This document shows positions 51,111 through 62,120 of a stretch of DNA of 64,000 bases, piece after piece (within the stretch, counting starts at the first letter, position 1; the number at the start of each line of letters is the position of its first letter). The notes under the pieces are model-generated. The model was not told where the DNA came from. It made no database searches and saw nothing but the letters and a program-made list of their open reading frames with translations. This DNA comes from Diploscapter coronatus (Eukaryota > Nematoda > Chromadorea > Rhabditida > Rhabditidae). The translations under genes were made by a program, and so were the position numbers. The stretch covers positions 10,005,201 through 10,069,200 of the forward strand of contig OZ038422.1 in the NCBI GenBank assembly GCA_964036155.1. The letters run 5' to 3'.

Positions 51111-54100
51111 TTATTTCCTTCGGAATTTCATGACCATCGGTTCAATCAGTGAAAATACGCAAGGGACAAGAAGTAGTGCATGAATAACGCATAAAATCAT
51201 ACAGACTATCATTGTCTTGGCAAATACCTGAAAAATGATCCAATTTTGTATTTACTTGAAGTTTATCATAGCATCGTAACTTTAAAAACCATTTTATCGT
51301 TAGATAGGACTAGGTTATGGTGAAGTCGGTTCTTCTGGATGATCATTTAGAATGGCGTATTTCTCATATCCCAATTTTGCCATAAACCCAAAGGTAGTTT
51401 AAAAAAAAGACTTACATTAGACATGTAAACATCCGTAAACTTGAGCGACAATACGCATAAACTCGTACTGATCGATGCTTGAATCGCTGGGAAGCCTACT
51501 GAAGCGAGACAGTGTAGCAATCGTCGTTCTGCATTAATTGGAGGTGCCAAATGCTGTCCTAAAATTTCAGAATGGAATTATGGAAATGAACCTACTATTG
51601 AGTTTTTTTTTTTTAATGTTTTCTAGAAAATCACTATTCTCTCACCGGCAGTATGGTAGTGATAGCTGACGTGAGCCGGCACGTCAACCGAAAATCCTAT
51701 CGAAATGATCAAAGCGGCCATCACAATGGGGTCCAAGTCGGTGCCCGTCATGGAGAGAATGCCAAGAATTCCTGGAAAATGTTGGCTTTAAACAGCCTTA
51801 AGAAGGGAAATACCGGTCATGATACTAGCGATGACTCCCGTAGCGACGCAAACCGTGAAGAAATCGTACATGAACACGAAACAAACCAAAGCCATGCATC
51901 CTAGTGTTGCGGCTGCGGCCTAAAATTTCCCCTTCGTGATTTGAATAACTCCGACAATTGAGTATCAGTGTCATCCAAGATTATTCGTCCTTACCTGCCA
52001 AGCGTCAGTCGGAATATTATCAATTAGATCGAGATAGATTCCGTCGTCAGAATAAACTGATACGTTCAAATCGGGGCTAAAATTGGATTTATTATTTCTT
52101 TTTTTGTTAATTTCGCCCGATTGATCTTCCTACTTGTACTTATCGATGACAGATCGCCACTGTTTGAGCATTACATTTCTCGCGGGCCATTCCTTGAGTT
52201 GCTCCCCTCTGAAGGCGAATGTCATGAAGAAACGGTCGACTTGGATGGATCCGCTGGATTTTTCTTTTAATTTAAGCATTACTTTGCTAAATTTTGAACC
52301 TTGAGAGATTTTTGTGGAACCGCAAAAATCCCCTCCAATAAGAGTATTCAGGCCACTCGATGAAATCTGGGATGTTGTCGAGGTTGAGTACTGAATTTTG
52401 GAATTTCTTACGAAAGACTAAAGTTAGAATTGTGCTAGCAAAATTCTTTGATTCAGCTGTGCTCCCAACAATTCTGCTAAAATTTAAACATTACGTGAAC
52501 TATTGTTGTTCTCCGTCTCCTCTTCACCATTTTCCATCTCTTTCATCGTTTTATCGAACTTTTTGAAGTCCCTGAAACTTTGGATTTGAAAATTTAACTA
52601 TTCGAAAAAGTACCGAATGAAATAGTTCGTGCTCTGATTCCCCCAAGCACCCGGAAGAGATTCCATATCTCGGACAAAAGAATCTAGTCTGAAATACGAA
52701 AAATATATTTACTCAAGAGGAGATTTTACCTTGCAAGTCTCTTAGGATCGGAAATATTTCCTGGATTACTCACGAACACTGAAGCTAGCGTGTAGTGAGG
52801 AACGATGTATTCAACTCGAAGATCATCCATCTGAAACTTTTACCCCTCTTTCTATTGGGAATCTTTGAATTTGACCTCGATGAGCGATGAATCCGTCGAG
52901 AATAACTTCTTCGGAGTTAGGTTGATTTCCAAAAGGGTTATGAACTGAAAACTCAATTATTTCTACTAAATGAACTTAATTCTTTACATAGACGCAAAAT
53001 CCGATATAAATGGCCCAAATCAGAACGCATACGAGTCCGAATAGCCTGTTCGTAACAAGAGCGACGTACTTATGCAGGAAGTTCGAAAAGAATGACTTTA
53101 CATTGTCGTGGAAGGTGTTGTCTTTTTGCTGGAATTGTACAAAAAATTAAACTCCCAAATTTTGGATTACCTTATCCGAATTGCTCTTGATGCTGTCTTC
53201 CTCGTCACCACACGAGATCCTCTTCGTGTTCAGCGATTCTTGCTCACTCCTCATTTCGAAAGTACCGGCGATTATCATTACGGCGGAATAGAATGTGATC
53301 TGTAAAATGTTCCTTCTCAAAGATTTTGTCATCAATATTGATGAAGTGGTGTGCATTAGAAGTCTAGCTGATCTCCATTACCTGATATATGAAATCCACG
53401 AAGATGCAAGCCATGTTTCCATAGGCTAACAATGTAACTTCCGGTGATCCAGTGTAAGTTCCAACGCAATCCGCAAGAATATTTGTCAATGCACTGATCA
53501 TGATCGCTGGGCCGGTGTCTTCTAGTACCTAAATGTAGTTTGGTGATAAATCTCAAGAAAAGAGCATGAATATACTTCAGCCAGTCGTTCTGTAGCCGAA
53601 TCATCTTTGACTGGGTTCCTTCGTCGCTTCTGAGTCACCCTTTGCCAAGCGTGGATCATCAGATACGCATCATCTACTCCGATGGAGAGCACGAGGAAGG
53701 GCGTTACAGCCAGAACTGATCCGAATCGAACACCGATGAGGAACAGACCACCCAAACCCGTTCCGCATGCCATGAAAGGGCAAATGCAAGCGACGAGAGC
53801 GAGAGAGAGCTGGAATAGTTGATTTTTGAAGTCATTAACCGAAAGTGGGATTTTCATTAAAACTGCTGAAAGGATAAATTATTTCAGCGTTAATTTTGAA
53901 CCTAGGAAAATGGGCAAACTGAAACAAACCTTATGGATCGACACCTGCTGCATGTAAAGAGCCGACAAGAATGTCGTCGTGGTCGATACGACCGCCATGA
54001 TCGCGAAGCCAATAGCCAAATACGGCAACAGAGACATCCCAGCCCGAACGACCTCAGATTCGACGTAGGTCGTAGATAGAGTCAAAACTTTGATGGTTGG

Positions 54101-57100
54101 AGATGAGAAGTTCCTAAGGGTTGACATTGATTAGAAATATCTTGGCTTTTATCGGACTTCTCAAAGAAATCGGTGATTGATGTCTCGTAGTTCTTCACGT
54201 CCTGAGTCGTCCAAGAATCTTTGCGTTCGGCTCGGAATTGGAGGGATATCATCTGAAAATGAGTAATACCTTTCATCAGCTCCATTGTTTTAAAGAAGAA
54301 ACGATCGGAATTTAAGAAATCACTAATCCCCTGTTAAAGCTCACCTTCGCGCTCTTCAAATTTGTGATATCGCTCATATCCGTAGAATTCAGAACCAGTG
54401 ACGTTCCATTACTCGAGTTATTGTAAAGTTCAACCCCGAAGAAATGTTGCTAAAATTCGGTTTCTTCTTTAGAAAACTTGGATTTTCGTACTTGAATGTT
54501 CAAATTTCGGCCATAGAGTAACGATATCGGATATGTGAGTTGGATTCGATCATTACGAGGCAGACCTTTCTCGATGCTTTCTTTCTCACTGATGTAGGAT
54601 TTCTAAAATTGATAATATTTAAAGAAAAAATAAAATATCGAAAATGGAATCTTGCGTACTGCAAAGTCCACGAAAGGTTCATTGATCTGGCAGAAGCTGT
54701 AACAGAACTCCATATAGGATTCGTTTTTGCCGCTACTTCGATCCAGCATCGTGAAGTTATTCGCAATTATTTCTTCTACCTAAGTATAAGTTTAGAAAAG
54801 TACAAATTGATGTATTTTACCCTCAAAGTCTCGAGTAAAACATCTTCATCCAAGACATTTCCGCCATCTTTGGGTAATATCAAAATAAATTCGGTAATTC
54901 CATTGCCACCTTTTGAGAAGAATTCTGTCATAACCTAAAAAGATATTTTAAAAATGATCAAAAGGTTGAAAAAAGCTTAAAATTCTAAATTATTTTGAAA
55001 ATACGATATTTCGCCGAAATTTAAAAGAAAAACTCACATTCCACTCATCTCTAGCTCGAGCACCATACGGTGTGTACCCAGTAATGTCATTTTCTTGTCT
55101 AAATTTTAATTTTTGAAGAGAAGTTATATTTAAAAAAAAAAAAAAAACTCACGGTGTGACTAGAATTTTATAGGTACCAGCTAATGTTAGAACATTCGAC
55201 ACGATGATAATTGGTATTGCAAATCTTCCGACGAAATAGGCCCATTTTCTATACAAAGCGGCCGTCCATCTACCGACATGACCCGAAGAATGTGCCACAT
55301 CCAAGGCTGAATTTTATTTTTGTTATTTTTACAAACCGATCAAATTTCAATTTTTCTTCACAATTAAATTCTTTCTACGACCCAACATACAACTTTAACC
55401 AAAAATCAACTTTACACTAATCGATAATCGCTGATAGTGCACCATTCGACTGTTAAACAGTCCGTGAGAATTGTCATTTTGCCGATTTACGAGAATTTCG
55501 ATTTTTGGCAAAATTCAGCAAAATGAAAAAAATTAGTCGATAAACTTCAACATCAGCGGCTAGAAACTATAAGTCGAATATAATTAAATCTTGAAAAAAT
55601 TGATGATTCATGGTTTTTATCATGCAGAAAAATGCGTTTGGAAAGTTCGTACAAATTTCACAAAAAAAATTATAAGGAAGGTAAATTATGAATTATCCAA
55701 GTATCCGATTTTAATGATCTATAAAAATAATTTTAAAAGGCTCGAAAACTCTAGAAAAATTAATATTGATAGGAGAGAAAACTACACAGACTACCCAGAA
55801 GGCTAGTTAATTTTTAAAAACCCAGAAAACTTCTGCTGGCAAACCTTTTTCGTGCTGGACCAACTCCGGTGCTATCCGCATGGACACTTCGGTGTTTTGC
55901 TTGCGCGGCGAGAGTCGATTGCCTTGAAATCACGAATGAAAACGGTGTTGAAGAGCGAAACTTCTCTACAAAGCGACTTTCAAACCGTTTCTCTGAAAAA
56001 CGTCAAAATATTGATAATGATAGATGGCGATAAATGGGAAGATCGGAAATGGCGGAAAAAGGTTAGGGGTGCGATCAATTAAATTTTCAGTAGATTTTTC
56101 GAGTGTATGAGTCAAAATCGGGAGAATTTCGTAATTTTATGTGAATTTTCGTTATAGAAAATGTAATGAATTAAATCATATTATTTCGGGATTTTGATTT
56201 TTGTCTAAGCGAATGAATAGATCAACTGTAAGTGTTTTCTCGAAATTCAAAAGCCGAGCTTGCATAAGAATAAGGAATGGAGGTCAACGATTGGGTGAAG
56301 AATTGAATTAGAATAAGGATAGATCGAGAATAAATAGAAGAGTGGAAATAAAATAATTGCTAAAGCGAGTTCATGAGATGCTGATTTTATTTCAAAATTA
56401 GAATATGATAGACGTTCAAATAATATGCAATCTAAAATTGAATAACTTGCCGAATAAATAGAATGAACAATTAACTTGTACAAAGTCCATTCAGTCTAGC
56501 TTATTTTTATTTTCTATTGCAATTCAAGAATGAGAAGTATTTCTAAACCTAGAGCGCGTGACAATTTCTCTACAAGAGCTGTTAGGTTTTAGAATGGGTA
56601 GGCGTTCTGAAATTTCAAGGCGAAAAAAATCGTTTTGAGAGGTTTAGTTGAGAAAACTTTATTCGACTGACCATTGAAGAGTAGAAAATTCAGTGGAAAA
56701 TTTTATAAGCAAAAAATCGATGACTTGATAAACTTTAACCTAAAAATTACTGTTGGGAAGAATTAAATCTTACGAAATACAGGTCTACTTCCCCAGGCCC
56801 AGGACTAATAAATTTGACGGAGAATTTATCAACGATGAAGAATGATGTTTTCAAAAAATACGCCAATTCGCCCCCATTCGAGTTTCAAGTTTCGAAAAAA
56901 AAAATGCGTAATTTTCGTATTGATAACCAACTAACCAGCTTTATGATCAACTATATCAGTGACGGTTCAATATTTGAAAACGAGACTGGTAATTTGATGT
57001 CATGCAAACCGATTGAATTGAAGTTGTGACAACTCTATGATCAGACCGAATTCGTGAACATGACAAATTTCAAACATTATCAAAACCGTTGGATACTTGA

Positions 57101-59223
57101 AAATTTGAAATTTTGCGAAAAAAAATTTTTATTTCAAGTAATTTTAATCTTACAAACCTTTGACCACAAGAGTTTTACCAGCGGTCATCAATAGGCGAAA
57201 TTGACCTCAAGGTGAAATGAATCAATCGAATCAGACTGAGAATTGTGAATAGGACTGGTTAAATGGTTAAACTGACCGGTGACGAGACATTTTTGAGTAA
57301 TTAAATCGAGAAAGTCATCTGGCATTTATTTTTGTCCAACACGTTTGTCAAAGTTACACAATTACTAAACTTCTAGCACCGATTTCAAAACAAACAATCG
57401 TTTTGGGTGGTTTTCATCGTAAATTGAAGCAAATGCCGTTTTGAAAAAGGGTAACTCGTGCCGTTGCTAATTTATGTGCTAATCAAACTGACTTTAACGC
57501 GGAAAAATAATTAATCTTTAACCGAATTTCTCTGAATGAAGCATACGTGGTGGTAAGTAACGGTTCCGTTTGTTCGAAACACAGAAAAACTACTTCTGAC
57601 TAAAGAATTGCTAATTCGAAATTTAGCCTAGTTGTGTTGAGCGGTAAGTGGGAATGAGAATATTTTTTACAAAATACATGAAGATACAAGTAACAGAGAC
57701 TCTTGGCAATTCGTAAATGACGAGACCACATTTTTTAAAATCTAATCAGATACGATTGTCGGAAATATATTTTTTAGAAGTTTTCTATGAATTTTTGTTT
57801 AAAAATAATACACAGGTAGAAGCTATTTCTAAGTTACGGAAAAATGACACCGGACAGGTCTAAAACACTGAGAAGAAAATAAGCCGCCCCTAAAACGCTT
57901 CATTCGTGCGCCATGCCTTTGCAGGATCAGTGTGGGATAGGTATTCAGTTGTTAAATTTATCTTTGGAAGCAAATTTTGATGAAATTCAATTTTGTAGTT
58001 GTCAAAAAAGTCATGCTATGCTCTTGGTCTAGCCGAAATTTTCAGCTAGCTCAATGAAATAGCAGTTTTTGGGCGTGGCATGATTGATAATTGATACTGA
58101 CCGAAAATGGAAAAGTGATGCAAGTGAAGAACCATTGACAAAGATTAAACCTCGAGAAAGCGAACATCGAATTCGCAAAAATACCGTTCTTTGACGAAAT
58201 GAATTAGATCAAACCCTCTTCATTGACAGGATTTAAGATGGATGATCGAGAATTTTCTCCGATTCGTATCAATAACCAAAAATTATAGGTTTGACGGGTG
58301 TCTACGAGTAAAATGAATTATTTTCAGAAGAAATGGGCATGTTTACGAATTTCTCGACCCTTCAAAATACAATAAAATCGTAAAGCTTATGGCTGGCGTC
58401 AAAATTCGTTTGGCTAAATAACCATTACCCACTTTGGTTTGTTGACGAAAGGCGAAATCAAATCGCTTTTGCCCTTCCTTCACGTAAAACATGCGCTAAC
58501 TTGACATCGTACAAGTTTTTCTCGGCAAGAAACATGGAGAATATGAAAAATATCGAAACTTCCTTTGAGAGTCTTTCTTGAAAATTCGGCTGGGGAAAAG
58601 TGCAGGCCAAAAATCGTAAGACCAAAGTAAGAAAACAACCTGTGCATAGTAGTAAGATTTTATTGTAGGAATAGCAAAAATTTAGATGGGAAAATAGCAT
58701 TATGGGACAAACTAAATCCATTCAAGAATAACACTAAATTAAGAAACATTATTTGAGCAAATATTACTTGATTTTTGTTGAATAATTTCTAATTTCTGAA
58801 AAAATGTTAAAATGTCTAGTGTTAATATACGATAAGATTGAGGTAAAATGAGCAAATTTGAATCATTTTTAGGAAAGACGAGACTTTTATATCGAATGGG
58901 CTGGACTTGATTTTTCGCGATCGGTGAGTGTAAGTCTCAGAATTACCAAAATCTAACCGAGAAAAATAACCCTTTTATGACAAATACCGCCAATAAAAAT
59001 CCGAACGATCAAAACTTGCACCAGGAACTTTTACTATTGATCACTATTTTCCAAAAAATACAATAGACTGATGAATGCCATACCATTGAATTTTATAGGC
59101 ACGACCAAAAGACTAAATTCAAAGATGAAAAAGGTCAAGGTCAGTGAAATCTTAATATTCTAAAGAAAACTTTGCAAAGAATCACTTACCTATCCAAGCT
59201 GCGTTATTTGGCATGCACAACAT
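51111..59223 (-). CDS. Patched-related (PTR) sterol-sensing-domain membrane protein
   Basis: Twenty-four exons give 911 residues, from a short first exon (59190-59223, MLCMPNNAAWI) through 55153-55306, 55038-55098, 54821-54934, 54660-54779, 54492-54602, 54345-54449, 54158-54252, 53930-54113, 53576-53809, 53382-53528, 53171-53299, 52988-53128 and 11 more down to 51111-51227. Marks of the family: an N-terminal TM helix (FAIPIIIVSNVLTL), a large extracellular domain, the SSD with 'SIGVDDAYLMIHAWQRV', 'TGPAIMISALTNILAD' and 'YGNMACIFVDFIYQ', and the second RND half with 'ISIGFSVDVPAHVSYHYH'. PTR proteins are numerous in nematodes and act in moulting, cuticle and membrane sterol/lipid handling. 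An apparent frame break at 54,113 is explained by a 44-nt intron. The exact paralogue cannot be named. The first exon, 3.9 kb away, is the least certain part. Confidence 0.9.
55307..59189 (-). other. First intron of the PTR gene
   Basis: A 3.9-kb AT-rich intron, far longer than the other introns of this gene (mostly 40-90 nt). No exon of another gene is recognisable on either strand. It may hold regulatory sequence or an alternative promoter. Confidence 0.5.
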
Positions 59224-61184
59224 TGTCGTTTTTCTAAATACTAAATTCGGATTTAAAAACTCCGCGCCAAATTTTAAACTTTTTGCAGAGAACTGCGGTC
59301 TAATTTCAGTATAGTTTGCAAGTGTTTTGTCGCCATTACTATGCGCGTCTTTCTAGGTAAGTCAAATGGGGTCAAGCATCATGCAAATAATTTTCTTGCA
59401 GCTAAAAATGCGTTCATTCAAAGTCAGGGGTTAGTTTCGAGTTCAGAGACAAGCGTTCTTGACTTTTTTAATAATGTAAGAAGCGCTAATATGAAAATAG
59501 ATTGATCGGAGAAAAGCGGCGTAGAATGAATTGTCGAAGTGGTTAAAATGGTCGCTTTAACTCTCGGTGTGGGTTGAGAATTTTGATGTGACTTCCTTCG
59601 GCAGCGGTCCCTGTCCGGGACGGGAGACAGCCAATACATTTCCTCAAACCTGTTCTGATTCTCTGTCAGGTCTGAGGCACTATGTCAGAAGGAATTCGAA
59701 AATTACGTAACGAAATTCGCTCATCTCTCTTGCACAGATAAAACAGAGTTGACGAAATTGATAGGCGAGAATTTTTCGATCAGTGATAAGCAATCGGAAT
59801 TGTTTGAAACAAAGCGAAGAATGCGGTTTGTAAAGTTCGCAGATGGCATTCCATAGGTTTGTAAACATGTTGCAAGAAATAATGAAATTCTGTACAATTC
59901 GAAAAGTGTAATCGTAAAATTTATACCAATGGTGTGTGGAAATGGTTTTTTTTTTAAAAGAATTTTGGCAATTGAACGAAAATTTCATTTCAAAATTTAC
60001 AGAAAAGAAAACAATGGATATGGTTTCTTTCAATTTCTCGGAAACGATGCGAAAAATACTTTTAAAAATGAACAGAAGCATATTTTATATATATCCCTGA
60101 TTATGACTTAGGAAATTCGACTATTTTCATTTGAAGCTATCGCTTGAATGACTTTGATAAGCGGATTTATCAAATGCGAGATCTGAACCACCAAAACACG
60201 CAATCACATAGATTCATTGTTTGGCCAACTTCGAATTAGGGTCATCGGGCGCTTGATTTCGCACTTGTGATTACAGTAAATTTGACCATAAAGAGTACAA
60301 GGTATTCGGTAAATTTATATCGTGTGGTCAGAAAACGAGATCTGATGATTAGGCAACCTGGGTAAATTTGTGATAAGAGGGCCTTGGTATTTGGAATAAA
60401 TAAATTTGATTTTGTGATGCGAAGAAATTTTCTGAAATTTTCGTATGAAGCCTTACGAAATAGTGACATTGAAGTTGAAGAATGCTAAAACTGCATAAGA
60501 CTGAAAGGTTGTCGTTTCCGAACTTGATCTACAAAATTTCTATTCCAGACATAACTGCTTTTCAAACTGGCACTGATGATTAGAATAAGACCTAGGAAAA
60601 CCGAGTCAGTTACAGATCGACGTATATCAGTTTTAGACGAATGACAGAACTGCAAGTAGATCAAGATCATTGATAGAATCTGCGAAATTCGCGGTTTCTG
60701 CGCAAACTCCGTAGACGAAAAGGTGTGTTCAATAAGAAGAAATAAAGAGTAGCCTCTTTTGTCGATTTTCTTCTACGATTTTCCAACTCTTCAATGTCAT
60801 CTATAGTTTTTACTTTCCTTCTTTTCCACTTTCTCTAAACGTCTCTGAGGAAGGACTCCAGGTTCAGAGCGATTTTTCTTTCCTCAAATCGAATTCTCAC
60901 GTTATTTTCTCGTAGGAAACCGGTGGCATTTCCGTCAATGGTCAGTTTTTCATTGAATAGTTTGATATATGTCAACAAACGGCTTAAATGAAGAATCTCG
61001 CTCTCATAGAAATTCGACCTTCAGAAGAAAAGGATGAAGTAACATGAAGAAAACCGATGAATAGACGATCTTTTCCAGAAAACAAAAACAAAAATTTTAT
61101 TAGATTGCAGTATTGCCATTAAAATATACAGAGATTTTAAAAAGAATAACATTCATCTACTGAGACTAAGAACTTCTTGAGAGT
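59224..61184. other. Intergenic region between PTR and macin-like genes
   Basis: About 2 kb of AT-rich DNA with no coding exon I can support. The only notable item is a short structured stretch at 59593-59694. Confidence 0.5.
59593..59694. ncRNA. Possible three-way-junction structured RNA
   Basis: An outer 7-bp stem (TTCCTTC 59593-59599 with GAAGGAA 59688-59694) encloses a 5-bp hairpin (GTCCC/GGGAC, 59607-59621) and an 11-bp hairpin with one mismatch (59642-59652 with 59667-59677). The stretch is more GC-rich than its surroundings. No box C/D, H/ACA, Sm or tRNA signature is convincing. It could be chance pairing. Confidence 0.25.
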
Positions 61185-62120
61185 TTACAGTCCCAATCGA
61201 CATGTCGCTGCGATCTTCAAGTTGTCCGTCTTCGGAAACGGTTTTCCTGAGCATCTGAAAATTAGTTTATCGATTACAAATTTGACGACAGCATTTAGGA
61301 ATTTTATTAGATAGATCTTCTTCATAATATTGTTTTGATTAATATGATAAATTATCAGTGTTCCAATATTTCGAAAAAAAAAAAATCCTATCTTACTGGC
61401 ATTTGTATCCGTTCTTGCAGTCGTCGGAGTTCTGTCGCTTGCACTCACCGCCCATCATGCCCTTGCAGTTTCGGCAATAATCGGAGCAATCCTTCCATTT
61501 GACTCCTGAATAGGTTCAATTCGTTTTCCGAAATGATTTATTTTTTGGACTCTTCACGATTCATAAAATTTTCCAAATCCTTGAAGATGTTTATCACATG
61601 AAGAGAGTCGCCAGGTCTTAATTGTTTGCACGAACTCAGAAGATAGATAAGGCGCTCAGTGTGACACGCCACAAATCCTTTGATGCAGTTTTTCTTTGCT
61701 ATTTGAGAAAACGACCTATTAATTGATTTCTACTAGAAGTGCCATTGACAGTAGGTCGTAAATAACTGACAAAGTGATAAAAGGGTTAACATTGAAGTCC
61801 ATGAGCCTCTTGAATTAGTGAGACTTGTTAATAAAGGTGTCCTTACAATCCACATACGACCCTATAAAAGCTCGAGCATCTTTTCAAAATAACGAAGTGC
61901 ATGACTGCGGATCAATATGTTACCCTCACGCAAATCCACAGATTGAACGTCGAGTTGAAGACTTGAAAAGCCTAATGCATTTGACCTAACCTGTAACAGC
62001 TTCCTCTTGTGGCACACAGACGTTTTGAAGATTGTAGCATCGGCTGGATTTGTGCAGACTGCTGGTAGTGCATTGCGAGAGGACAATGAACAGGGAAAGA
62101 AGCGCGAGCAGCTTGATCAT
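61185..62120 (-). CDS. Macin-family (theromacin-like) secreted cysteine-rich antimicrobial peptide
   Basis: Three exons (61991-62120, 61397-61505, 61185-61254) encode 102 residues. A signal peptide (MIKLLALLSLFIVLSQC) is followed by a mature region with ten cysteines. The spacing follows macins: C-x6-C, then 'GVKWKDCSDYCRNC', 'GGECKRQ', 'DDCKNGYKCQC' and a last Cys near the C-terminus (ATCRLGL). This matches the theromacin pattern (W-x-DC-x2-YC-x2-C, GEC, C-x-C, terminal TC), including the extra pair that separates theromacin from neuromacin and hydramacin. Macins are disulfide-rich antibacterial peptides known from leech, molluscs and Hydra. The ATG lies 6 nt after a trans-splice acceptor (TTTCAG). 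Phases 1 and 2 join cleanly. I know of no characterised nematode macin, so the function is inferred from the cysteine pattern. Confidence 0.75.

Noticed and set aside
54110..54160. Apparent frame break in the PTR gene
   Set aside because: A 44-nt intron between 54158 and 54113 keeps the frame and the family pattern.
59585..59680. Possible box C/D snoRNA (TGATG ... CTGA)
   Set aside because: The C box does not match RUGAUGA, no terminal stem joins the boxes, and the two elements are placed by chance around the hairpins.
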